DNA of 37,714 nucleotides from a virus, in the IMG/VR virus record IMGVR_UViG_3300027734_000156, positions 1 to 37,714 of that record; one strand, written 5' to 3'. Below are positions 32,362 to 37,714 of this stretch, piece after piece. How positions within the stretch are numbered: the stretch's first letter is position 1; each line of letters starts with the position of its first letter. The translations under genes were made by a program, and so were the position numbers. The notes under the pieces are model-generated. The model was not told the origin of the DNA and ran no database searches. It saw only the letters and a list, made by a program, of their open reading frames with translations.

Positions 32362-32697
32362 TATGTATGGAAATGACCCAGCAAAGCCTTTAAACAAGCG
32401 TTTAAGCGTGTTTTGTGGTTTTTGAATAGGTAGCTATGTCTTTTGCGTTTATGCGCTTATGCGCGGTTCTATGCTTTGTTGCGTAAAAACCACTGTATGG
32501 AAACACAATGTTGCGAAAAAACCACTGGGGTAAAACACACGAGAACTAGGGTAAACCCTATGTAGTACTCGTCTAGGGGGGTAAAAATGGTGTTTTTTTG
32601 CGTACAGAAAGGACCCCCCCCCCTCAAAAAATCTAAGGCCTTGTAAAAATGACCCCACCCCTTTTTTATTTTGCCCACCCTTTTTAAACTTTTGACG
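32362..32697. other. Non-coding convergent region with repeats and C/G runs
   Basis: No supported gene. It holds 17-base near-identical repeats (32479, 32511), GTGGTTTTT in the opposite orientation at 32415, CTAGGGTAAACCCTATG (32546-32562), a third TCTAGGGGGGT (32572-32582), a run of ten C at 32614-32623 and two CCC-CCC tracts. Two overlapping minus-strand frames of 69 residues are low-complexity translations of these runs and are not called. Confidence 0.6.
32479..32527 (+). repeat. Iteron-like repeats TTGCG(T/A)AAAAACCACTG
   Basis: 17-base direct repeats at 32479-32495 and 32511-32527 that differ at one base, with starts 32 bases apart (about three helical turns). The core AAAAACCAC also occurs inverted at 32415-32423. 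Such spaced repeats resemble iterons bound by replication initiators, but no initiator is identified. Confidence 0.5.
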
Positions 32698-32721
32698 AAA
32701 AAAAACCTCCCGAAAGAGGTT
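32698..32721 (-). terminator. Intrinsic terminator of the replication module
   Basis: On the minus strand AACCTC, loop TTTCGG, GAGGTT, then TTTTTT. It is 33 bases after the stop of the Dps-like gene and faces the plus-strand terminator at 32201, marking the end of leftward transcription of the right-hand module. Confidence 0.9.
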
Positions 32722-32753
32722 AATAGCCTTGCAGGGCTAGGAGAGGACCACGG

Positions 32754-33104
32754 TCAACTGAGAAATCTGAGCTTGTAAAGCGTTGAATCTATTCTATCAC
32801 CTATGCTGTCTAGCAGGTTCTGGATCTCACTGTCTGGTGGCATTACATTGCGATTATCTACAAAATACTCACGCAGCTCTTTTAGCTCTTGCAAGCCATT
32901 TTCTGCTGGTGGGTAGTAGTCTGCTGGGTATTGAATGATCTCACCCATCACACCTTGTGTGGCCTCCACCAAGGCATCAATTAGTTCAGGCAGTTCAGTG
33001 TAGAACTCACCCAATGCTGAATGCTCTGCAAAGCTTTTGGTCTGCCAATGCAGGATGTGAGTATTGGTAGCTGCGTGTAGCAAAGTCAGTATGAATTCAC
33101 CCAT
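32754..33104 (-). CDS. Dps/ferritin-like protein (DUF5856-type)
   Basis: 116 residues with the ferritin-like four-helix look. Helix 1-2 has ATNTHILHWQTKSFAEHSAL (about 12-31) and then YTELPELIDALVEATQG (35-51). The residues H19, H28, D43 and E47 mirror the ferroxidase set of Dps; the H28-D43-E47 spacings of 15 and 4 equal those of typical Dps proteins, though the loop after the HW pair is three residues shorter. A role in iron oxidation or storage, or DNA protection, is inferred from this. Phage members of this family are known but of unknown function. AAAGGAG ribosome site. Confidence 0.7.
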   Translation of the reverse strand: MGEFILTLLHAATNTHILHWQTKSFAEHSALGEFYTELPELIDALVEATQGVMGEIIQYPADYYPPAENGLQELKELREYFVDNRNVMPPDSEIQNLLDSIGDRIDSTLYKLRFLS

Positions 33105-33121
33105 GATAGGCTCCTTTAACG

Positions 33122-33388
33122 TTATTGTAGGCCATCTAGCAGACGTTGGATAGTTATGTTGAGAGCATCCATCTCATCCATGTGTTTGATAGCCCACATA
33201 CGCTTTTGCCCATGCCAGCCAAGTAATGGTCCTTGGTGGCAAGATTTACACAAGGCAATGCAAGTGAATTGTCTGTGCTGCTTGACATGGTGGGCATCAC
33301 TGGGTCCAGGCTCATCACATACTGAACAAGGTAATTCTTTGATAAGCGCCAAATGCAATCTCTCACGGGCGTTTAGCTTGTTGTTCAT
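33122..33388 (-). CDS. HNH / Ref-like zinc nuclease
   Basis: 88 residues. CSVC (21-24), DAHHV (31-35), CKSC-H (47-51) and GWHG (57-60) form the zinc and catalytic set of small HNH endonucleases of the Ref/RecA-dependent type, where the first HH is catalytic and the cysteines bind zinc. It probably cuts DNA during recombination or resolution. The start overlaps the 108-aa gene as ATGA. Confidence 0.75.
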   Translation of the reverse strand: MNNKLNARERLHLALIKELPCSVCDEPGPSDAHHVKQHRQFTCIALCKSCHQGPLLGWHGQKRMWAIKHMDEMDALNITIQRLLDGLQ

Positions 33389-33711
33389 CCAAGATTTCTC
33401 AACTCAGCACGTTTAGAGTATTCCTGCACCTTGTAAACCTCGATTCGGGCCAGTGCTGCCTTCATCATCCACAGCAGATTCTCCTCTATTTCAGTAGCCT
33501 CTCTGAGGGCCACCAATTGTTGCTTGTAGTTGGCATGGGCATAGGCATAGGCTTCTTTGTGGCCTAGCGTACCCTCTTCCTCATTCATCAACTCAGACTT
33601 CACCACTCGCAGGTTGTTCTCTACAAAGGTCCTATCTGCTTTGGCCTTGGCAAATGCTTGCGAGTTGGCAGTGATGTAATTGATTGCTTTGTTAGGGTCG
33701 ATTTCGCTCAT
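33385..33711 (-). CDS. 108-aa helical unknown protein
   Basis: 108 residues, almost entirely helical and alanine/glutamate-rich (VENNLRVVKSELMNEEEGTL, ATEIEENLLWMMKAALARIE). It looks like a coiled-coil or adaptor protein. ATGA overlap upstream and downstream. Placed among replication/recombination genes between an HNH protein and the basic GGNRKGAGE protein. Not recognised. Confidence 0.65.
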   Translation of the reverse strand: MSEIDPNKAINYITANSQAFAKAKADRTFVENNLRVVKSELMNEEEGTLGHKEAYAYAHANYKQQLVALREATEIEENLLWMMKAALARIEVYKVQEYSKRAELRNLG

Positions 33712-33986
33712 AGTTCATCCAATTTAGTGTCTATTAATTTCTGTACGCCAGCATTTATGTCACCGTTGCCCAGGTCAAGAAGTAGGCTGTACTGGATGCG
33801 GGTGTGCTTGATGAATACCTTACTGTCATAGGGCTTCTTGAACCGCTCTCCAGCGCCCTTTCTGTTGCCGCCCCATGTCCCTATAGGTCTACCCAATCTT
33901 CTAGCCCTTGCTGCTCGTCTTTTCTCACGCTCTTCCAAGACAAGCCACTTGGGCTTTTGGTAGTCAAACGGATCGTCCAGTTCCAT
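33708..33986 (-). CDS. 92-aa basic protein with GGNRKGAGE motif
   Basis: 92 residues from ATG 33986, chosen because GGAG is five bases upstream; in-frame ATGs at 33989 (too close to the GGAG), 34016 and 34037 are less likely. The central region is very basic (RKRAARARRLGRPIGTWGGN-type with RRAARARRLGRP) and contains GGNRKGAGERFKKPYD, recalling the GG-R-GAGR motif used by phage DNA-binding proteins including some small terminases. The C terminus is helical. Probably nucleic-acid binding. Overlaps the HTH gene by 23 bases. Confidence 0.6.
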   Translation of the reverse strand: MELDDPFDYQKPKWLVLEEREKRRAARARRLGRPIGTWGGNRKGAGERFKKPYDSKVFIKHTRIQYSLLLDLGNGDINAGVQKLIDTKLDEL

Positions 33987-34284
33987 CATGTCTCCAAACT
34001 GATGCGGGTAAATCATTTTCTGTGGGGTGTGGAGCATTTTCAGGCGTTTCTACACACGCATATACAGCCGAATATTGGCCTCGGTTAGGCCCCGCCCAAC
34101 GGTCTATATATACGCCGCAAATCAAATTCATGCAGTTATAAATAGTAGCTGGGTTGCAAGCAAAATGTTCGGCTATCTCCTTAACTGTTAAGCCGTCCTT
34201 TGAAGCCAACAACAATTCACGAATAGCAGGGTGTCTAGATTTCATTAATTCTTCCAAAATTTGTCGTTTACGCCAGCCACTCAT
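33964..34284 (-). CDS. Helix-turn-helix DNA-binding protein
   Basis: 106 residues from ATG 34284 (GGAG 5 bases before). The segment LTVKEIAEHFACNPATIYNC (about 33-52) is a typical helix-turn-helix: T-V-K-E-IAEHF-x6-TIYNCM. A winged-helix-like part follows (GVYIDRWAGPNRGQYSAVYAC). Likely a transcriptional or replication regulator. It overlaps the 31-aa gene by 17 bases and the downstream gene by 23. No cognate operator identified. Confidence 0.7.
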   Translation of the reverse strand: MSGWRKRQILEELMKSRHPAIRELLLASKDGLTVKEIAEHFACNPATIYNCMNLICGVYIDRWAGPNRGQYSAVYACVETPENAPHPTENDLPASVWRHDGTGRSV

Positions 34285-34363
34285 AAAAGCTCCATGCAAT
34301 CAAGGTTATAAAGATGATGCACACCAGTACCACCCCAATTTCTAGCTTGGTTTGCGCTTTCAT
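34268..34363 (-). CDS. 31-aa single-span membrane microprotein
   Basis: 31 residues, starting on a TAATG shared with the preceding stop. MKAQTKLEIGVVLVCIIFIT followed by LIAWSFYEWLA: a basic N terminus and one membrane span. It is below normal gene-calling size, but overlaps neighbours on both sides in the style of the rest of the operon, supporting translation. Function unknown. Confidence 0.5.
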   Translation of the reverse strand: MKAQTKLEIGVVLVCIIFITLIAWSFYEWLA

Positions 34364-34698
34364 TAAGACAACCCCAATTCTTTAAACCCAAGCCAATGCT
34401 TTTCGTTTTTCCAATTAGGCTTTTTCCATCCTTCATCTTCGTCAACTAAAGATTCTTCTTCACCAAATTCAAACTTGGTTTGTTCAACTTCGTAATCCTC
34501 ATCGTCATCATCTATATGCACGGTAACTTTGACATGCTTGCAATAGCCACCGTGATTAGCCTTTTTTATCTCTACATCCAAAGGATTGACATACTCATCA
34601 ATAGCATAAGGAAGATTCTCCATACTGTCTGAGAAAACCAAACCTCTGTAACCATTTGGTTTGCCGTCTTGCATGACACGAAAATAATATGCAACCAT
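34363..34698 (-). CDS. 111-aa acidic unknown protein
   Basis: 111 residues. N-terminal beta-strand part (MVAYYFRVMQDGKPNGYRGL), then VHIDDDDEDYEVEQTKFEFG and EEESLVDEDEGW, giving strong negative charge. A DNA-mimic or metal/regulatory role can be imagined but nothing diagnostic is present. GAGGAG lies 8 bases before the ATG, in the end of the 19-aa frame, and the start shares bases with a TAATG. Confidence 0.65.
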   Translation of the reverse strand: MVAYYFRVMQDGKPNGYRGLVFSDSMENLPYAIDEYVNPLDVEIKKANHGGYCKHVKVTVHIDDDDEDYEVEQTKFEFGEEESLVDEDEGWKKPNWKNEKHWLGFKELGLS

Positions 34699-34757
34699 TA
34701 TTTGCTCCTCAATGGATAGGGTGGAAAGGGCCAGTTATCGGGCCAATCTTTGGTCAT
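34698..34757 (-). CDS. 19-aa possible leader frame
   Basis: MTKDWPDNWPFPPYPLRSK, joined to the upstream gene by ATGA and to the 111-aa gene by TAATG. Tryptophan/proline-rich. It may be a tiny gene or a translational leader that delivers ribosomes to the next start. Evidence is architectural only. Confidence 0.35.
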   Translation of the reverse strand: MTKDWPDNWPFPPYPLRSK

Positions 34758-34927
34758 TTTTTGTTCCATTCACGGCAAAATGCCCTATGGTTGACAGACA
34801 GGTCAGGGTGAAACCCTGCTACTGAACACTCTGGGTGAGATGGTGGTAGTTGTGGTGCAAATACAACAAAGATGCCAACAATGTTGACTATCAGGCCAAA
34901 CAAAAACAAAGGGAATAGTGTTTTCAT
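34754..34927 (-). CDS. 57-aa membrane-anchored small protein
   Basis: 57 residues: a signal-anchor-like start (MKTLFPLFLFGLIVNIVGIF, continuing VVFAPQ) followed by a polar part with PPSHPECSVAGFHPDLSVN and a basic end. Membrane or periplasmic location is expected. It follows the 65-aa gene (two bases after its stop) in a run of tiny coupled genes. Function unknown. Confidence 0.55.
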   Translation of the reverse strand: MKTLFPLFLFGLIVNIVGIFVVFAPQLPPSHPECSVAGFHPDLSVNHRAFCREWNKK

Positions 34928-34928
34928 A

Positions 34929-35126
34929 TCAATACATCCCTTCCCAAATCATTTCATACAATTTGTCGCCATTTTGGTCTTTAAGCTCATCAAGCTCATC
35001 ATCAGTAAGCTCAGTGCCATCTTCATATTCAGCATACGAAAAAAATGCATCACAAAAATCAGGCGCATCACGATGGTCAACGCCATCAATTTCTACGCCA
35101 TGTACTGTTTTACCGTTTAGTTTCAT
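34929..35126 (-). CDS. 65-aa acidic small protein
   Basis: 65 residues from ATG 35126 (GGAG 6 bases ahead); a longer TTG-started frame is rejected. Very acidic and helical at the C terminus (MKLNGKTVHGVEIDGVDHRD, then DDELDELKDQNGDKLYEMIW). A charged, possibly DNA-mimicking or interaction protein. Not recognised. Confidence 0.6.
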   Translation of the reverse strand: MKLNGKTVHGVEIDGVDHRDAPDFCDAFFSYAEYEDGTELTDDELDELKDQNGDKLYEMIWEGMY

Positions 35127-35194
35127 TTCAGACTCCATTAAGTTGAAGCTCAAGTGTCTATCATCTTGATTGCACTTGATATCAGGACAAACCC

Positions 35195-35620
35195 TTAGAT
35201 GTCTTCTTTTACCAACACCTCAACCATGCCAATAGTCCCATAGCGTTTTGTGCTGTGGAGGCTGACCACTTGGGTGTCATCGTCATAGACAATGCCATTC
35301 ATGCTGTCTAAGAAGGCTTTAATGATGTTATCGATGTCTGGCTTCTTACATGGCCTCTCTAAACCATCTAAACAGGCCGTAGAGCGCTTTTTAGAGTAAG
35401 AGGCAGGGATTGGTACTGTGATGTAGATATAGGCCGCTATGGGCGTTTTTAGCGGCTCAGAAGATCCCATTGCTTGCCTAGCAGCTTCTGCTATCAAGAT
35501 TTCGTAGTCACGGGTTTTTGTGGGTGTATATGTGGATACAAAGTTTCCACGCCTGGCGAACTTGGGCCTACCCTTGCCTATGGGTGTGCCTTCCACTGTG
35601 AACATTACTTGAAAAGTCAT
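35195..35620 (-). CDS. rusA: RusA-like Holliday junction resolvase
   Basis: 141 residues. GRPKFARRG (18-26) followed by KKPDIDNIIKAFLDSMNGI (92-110) and YDDDTQVV (112-119) is the RusA signature: the acidic residues D95, D97 and the DDD group at 113-115 hold catalytic magnesium, and KKPDIDN is the conserved block. RusA cuts four-way junctions during replication, recombination and packaging preparation. The start overlaps the 70-aa gene as ATGA. Family-typical length (about 120-140). Confidence 0.9.
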   Translation of the reverse strand: MTFQVMFTVEGTPIGKGRPKFARRGNFVSTYTPTKTRDYEILIAEAARQAMGSSEPLKTPIAAYIYITVPIPASYSKKRSTACLDGLERPCKKPDIDNIIKAFLDSMNGIVYDDDTQVVSLHSTKRYGTIGMVEVLVKEDI

Positions 35621-35829
35621 TCCAATTCCCCATTCTTTATCATATTCATGTAGTTCCGAACCCTCTCCACAGATCCTTTAGAGTAGCGGCGCTCGATCAA
35701 TTCAATGCGTTCTTTTGTAAAAATGCGGGTTTTTGTTGTTTCCCATGTTCTATACAACTCTCTAGCCAGTGCTATCTCAAGTTGTACCCTGTCCCCCGCA
35801 TTGCTTACTACCTTCCTGCTGTAACTCAT
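35617..35829 (-). CDS. 70-aa basic helical unknown protein
   Basis: 70 residues, basic and helical (MSYSRKVVSNAGDRVQLEIA, KERIELIERRYSKGSVERVR). AGGAG six bases before the ATG defines the start, although it overlaps the upstream gene by 53 bases in another frame. Possibly nucleic-acid binding. Located directly upstream of rusA, coupled by ATGA. Confidence 0.6.
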   Translation of the reverse strand: MSYSRKVVSNAGDRVQLEIALARELYRTWETTKTRIFTKERIELIERRYSKGSVERVRNYMNMIKNGELE

Positions 35830-35932
35830 CCAGATCTCCTGTCATTACCAGTGCCTTGTCTACTACCCTCTGTGGGTAAGGTGTTCCTTCTTTAACCTTG
35901 TCCAGTATCTTCATCGCTAGTTCATGTGTCAT
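35777..35932 (-). CDS. 51-aa small unknown protein
   Basis: 51 residues from ATG 35932, which has GGAG six bases before it (in the end of the PAPS-reductase-like gene) and follows that stop directly. MTHELAMKILDKVKEGTPYP, then QRVVDKALVMTGDLDELQQE: helical. An in-frame start 15 codons upstream would lie inside the neighbour and is rejected. Overlaps the next gene by 53 bases, so either frame could be partly non-coding. Confidence 0.5.
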   Translation of the reverse strand: MTHELAMKILDKVKEGTPYPQRVVDKALVMTGDLDELQQEGSKQCGGQGTT

Positions 35933-35933
35933 A

Positions 35934-36776
35934 TCAATCTCCGCAAAAACAGGCAATAGTTTCTTCGTTCGGGTCAAACATGTCTGTTTGATCCTTTGTA
36001 AATTGCATCATGCTGGCATAACTTGGTCGGTCTTTGCGGAAACGAGCCCCGTCTGGCTTGCTTGCCAATGCCAATGCCAATGCTTCCATCTTTGCCCACC
36101 AAACTGCTCTTTCAGGCTTTTCAGTGATCAAACTCATGGTTTGTGATGCACCTTTTAGAAAGCAAAGGTCACAGTTTCCGTGGTAAGTCACCCCGTTGAT
36201 GTTGGGCAGCTCAAGGTCAAAAGATTGATTACGCCAAAACTCTCCAACCATCTCCTTAGTTACGCCAGCAGCAACCAAGGGAGTCCTGTCTCTAGGTATC
36301 TTGGCGGCTCGTCTAGGCTCGTCTGCCCTGATGCCCACCCAAGACATATATTCCCCGTGGCTACGCTTCTCACACATACCAATTGACAATAAATAGTTGG
36401 CAATCGTCCTGATCTTCATCTCAATAGTGCAAAACCGTGTAACAGGGTTAGGCAGGTAATTTTTCTTGCGAATTACCGCTTCAAAAGGCTCACCATTGCG
36501 GCTGGCTGTCTCATAAGTCACGACCTTAAAACGGTCTTTTGATTCTTCGGCTTCTGTGTACTCAAGCCACACAATAGGCACATTCCAATTCACAGAGCAA
36601 TCATGCACAAACTTTAGTGTTGCTTTTTCCTCTTTTCCAGTGTTTGCAAAACAGACTACTGCTTCCTCCGGTAGGCTCATCTGGTGAGCCTCAAGTATCT
36701 TGTACAACATGTACCCACTTGTCCGACCCCCTGAGAAGCTTATACAGGTTGGTTCGAGTATCGAGTAAGGGTTCAT
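35934..36776 (-). CDS. PAPS-reductase-like / PP-loop enzyme
   Basis: 280 residues from ATG 36776 (GGAG at 8 bases; a 7-codon longer start lacks one). SGGRTSGYML (15-24) is the PP-loop that binds the ATP/adenylyl group, FANTG at 43-47 follows, RFCTIEMK (115-122) and VGIRADEPRR (147-156) are typical blocks of the PAPS reductase/sulfotransferase-like family. Cysteines at C202-x2-C205 and CFC near the end (276, 278) could bind a metal or Fe-S. Phage members are common; proposed roles include sulfur metabolism and nucleic-acid sulfur modification, none proven. Downstream of the structured tract. Confidence 0.8.
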   Translation of the reverse strand: MNPYSILEPTCISFSGGRTSGYMLYKILEAHQMSLPEEAVVCFANTGKEEKATLKFVHDCSVNWNVPIVWLEYTEAEESKDRFKVVTYETASRNGEPFEAVIRKKNYLPNPVTRFCTIEMKIRTIANYLLSIGMCEKRSHGEYMSWVGIRADEPRRAAKIPRDRTPLVAAGVTKEMVGEFWRNQSFDLELPNINGVTYHGNCDLCFLKGASQTMSLITEKPERAVWWAKMEALALALASKPDGARFRKDRPSYASMMQFTKDQTDMFDPNEETIACFCGD

Positions 36777-36797
36777 TGTGTTTTCTCCATATTCCAT

Positions 36798-37080
36798 TGC
36801 TTTGCTAGTATGTATTGCGCTAGTGTGATATTACTCTTTGGTGGATGGAAGAGCAAAGCACAGCCTTACCGTGTTCAAAAACAACAGTTCGCTCTGTGCT
36901 TGCGTACATTACTCTCAGGAGCCATGTCTTCGCATAATCACTGGACAGACTTAAAGACCTTACAGCCTTACCACCAGGTTCTATCCTTGGCCCACCTTCC
37001 CCGCTCTGGCTTGCTCGTGTTACGGGGTTATTTAAGACACTACCACTGACGTACCGCATAGTGTCCGAGTGACCGTAGGG
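36798..37080 (-). ncRNA. Structured non-coding tract, possible RNA of unknown class
   Basis: About 280 bases without a convincing gene, between a terminator and the PAPS-reductase-like gene. The minus strand can fold GACACTA/TAGTGTC (37036-37065), CCCCG/CGGGG (about 37000-37030) and GCAAGCACAG paired with CTGTGCTTTGC with one bulge (about 36851-36905), and it repeats GGTAAGGCTGT twice (36860-36870 and 36962-36972). No tRNA, tmRNA, RNase P or intron signature was recognised. A 139-codon frame crosses it but looks like translated RNA (see rejected). Function unknown. Confidence 0.35.
36828..36856 (-). promoter_or_regulatory. Possible promoter before the PP-loop enzyme
   Basis: On the minus strand TTGCTC, 17 bases, TAATAT, about 50 bases before ATG 36776. 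The -35 is weak. It would restart transcription after the upstream terminator. Low certainty. Confidence 0.25.
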
Positions 37081-37085
37081 ACAAT

Positions 37086-37159
37086 AAAAAAGCCGCTTAC
37101 AACTGCCCTCGGTAGGAACCCTAAAGTAAAAACCAAGGGCGAGAGCATGTGTAAACGGC
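37086..37159 (-). terminator. Long hairpin terminator, or RNA element, after replication gene
   Basis: Minus strand: GCCGTTTACA pairs with TGTAAGCGGC and, inside, GCCCTTGGT pairs with ACCGAGGGC, then TTTTTT. In each stem a single GU pair would become a C-A mismatch on the plus strand, so the structure is built for a minus-strand transcript. It begins 37 bases after the replication gene stop. The 18-base loop and asymmetric internal bulge are larger than for a simple terminator, so a regulatory RNA that ends here is possible. Confidence 0.7.
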
Positions 37160-37195
37160 TTCAATTTGTCGCTTCCTACGGCAACGGTTTGAATT

Positions 37196-37558
37196 CTATA
37201 CCCGATTCCGGATCTCTGCCAACCTTTTTTTGATGTCATCAGGTATCGGTGCAGCTTTACCCCAATCCTGTTGTATTTTTACAAGCGCAGGATCAGCGAC
37301 TTTAGGCTTATCAAAGCTCTCAGGAATCTCAGCACCGTCCCAACGCTGTTGGTTAAGGTAGACCAATGGAGCAGGGATAAAAGCCCCGTCTGACTTGCGC
37401 CAAGCGTCTGTAGTAGCCATCCATGTTGTGTGCTTGATGATTTGGTCTGCACAACCATCATAAAGACCCTTGTTCCACCTAGCCAAGCAGACATTCTTAC
37501 CGCCCTTGCGGACAGATTTGGGCCATGCTGACCAGAATTTCTCAAATAAATCGCTCAT
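37196..37558 (-). CDS. Phage replication protein, C-terminal-type domain
   Basis: 120 residues. FEKFWSAWPKSVRKGGKNVC followed by ARWNKGL, IIKHTTWMATTDAWRKSDGAF and then IPAPLVYLNQQRWDGAE is the FWSAWP...W...IP-P-x-x-YLN-x-x-RWD pattern found at the C terminus of phage replication and DnaT/primosome-type proteins. Here it stands alone without the N-terminal initiator part, either a split gene or a short relative. Ribosome site AAAGGAAG. It ends at the long hairpin. Recruitment of the host helicase is the usual role for the family; not shown here. Confidence 0.75.
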   Translation of the reverse strand: MSDLFEKFWSAWPKSVRKGGKNVCLARWNKGLYDGCADQIIKHTTWMATTDAWRKSDGAFIPAPLVYLNQQRWDGAEIPESFDKPKVADPALVKIQQDWGKAAPIPDDIKKRLAEIRNRV

Positions 37559-37710
37559 TTACTTCCTTTCGGTTTGGCTTTCTGATAAAAGGCCAGCACT
37601 TTGGGCTTTAAATCTCGCACAACAATGTTGTTATGCAATGTTGCTTTTTCCTGCTTGCTAAACAGGGTTGAGGGTTGGGATTGCCAATTAAAGGGGCTGG
37701 AAGATTTCAT
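37555..37710 (-). CDS. 51-aa basic small protein
   Basis: 51 residues starting right after an in-frame TAG (TAGATG), so this is a complete start rather than a cut gene. MKSSSPFNWQSQPSTLFSKQ followed by EKATLHNNIVVRDLKPKVLA and a basic tail. Basic and mostly polar. Its stop overlaps the replication gene start (ATGA). Possibly nucleic-acid binding. Its own ribosome site would lie outside the window. Confidence 0.5.
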   Translation of the reverse strand: MKSSSPFNWQSQPSTLFSKQEKATLHNNIVVRDLKPKVLAFYQKAKPKGSK

Positions 37711-37714
37711 CTAT

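Noticed and set aside
32449-32678. Two overlapping 69-codon minus-strand frames
   Set aside because: They are translations of the C-run and repeat region in the convergent gap, with no plausible composition or ribosome site.
36820-37239. 139-codon minus-strand frame
   Set aside because: It starts inside the replication gene without a ribosome site, runs through the terminator hairpin, and its sequence looks like a translation of structured RNA (many S, R, G, no hydrophobic core). The stem wobble evidence favours RNA. Not fully excluded.
1-37714. tRNA, tmRNA, integrase, recombination attachment sites or transposons
   Set aside because: No cloverleaf, integrase motif, insertion-sequence inverted ends or attachment duplication was seen by eye. 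A dedicated tRNA search would be needed to be sure.

Overview
The window is a continuous stretch of a tailed double-stranded DNA phage genome, or a prophage-like viral contig. The gene order and products fit a podovirus-like virion: large terminase, a P22-type large portal, scaffold, an SU10/DUF5309-type coat, neck adaptor, nozzle-like protein, a battery of fibres, and glycine/alanine-rich proteins of the kind ejected with DNA. No tape measure, sheath, integrase, tRNA or CRISPR is visible. The bacterial host cannot be named from the sequence. Base composition is moderate, and the style of collagen-like, S74 and LamG/SPRY fibres is common in aquatic phages, but that is only a hint.

Layout. Almost everything is on the minus strand, so it reads from right to left. 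At the right end (37.7-32.75 kb) is an early/replication module: a replication-protein domain, a PAPS-reductase-like enzyme, RusA resolvase, an HTH protein, an HNH protein, a Dps-like ferritin-fold protein and many tiny, translationally coupled genes. From 32.2 down to 30.87 kb lies a small island on the opposite strand. It holds four genes, the last of which is a shortened sliding-clamp (DnaN-like) protein. The island is flanked by two long non-coding stretches that share sequence elements and contain hairpins, a GCGTGC array, iteron-like repeats and potential G-quadruplex sequence. From 30.13 kb to the left end runs the late block: acetyltransferase-like gene, putative small terminase, small conserved genes, large terminase, portal, scaffold, coat, decoration-like protein, neck, then fibres (collagen/C1q, LamG/SPRY, S74), a glycosyltransferase with TPR repeats, a nozzle-like protein, a very large fibre-like protein, internal or ejection proteins, a lysis cassette with a 3-TM holin, and the start of a secreted nuclease-like gene.

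How it works together. The clamp-like protein, replication-protein domain, RusA and HNH proteins point to phage-directed replication and recombination; a polymerase, if present, lies outside the window. Terminators face each other at 32.20 and 32.70 kb, so the plus-strand island and the right-hand module converge there. The late block probably starts from a promoter at about 30.15 kb. Many virion genes carry a leader of the form AAGGAT plus a short spacer, whereas the replication genes mostly carry GGAG. This suggests two classes of translation signal.

Most unusual items: the two-domain-sized clamp (about 206 residues, matching only the second and third domains of bacterial beta clamp); the flanking non-coding regions that may form an origin or control region; a structured non-coding tract at 36.8-37.2 kb whose long stem is wobble-paired only if transcribed from the minus strand; the Dps-like protein; and a chain of membrane microproteins of 30-57 residues.
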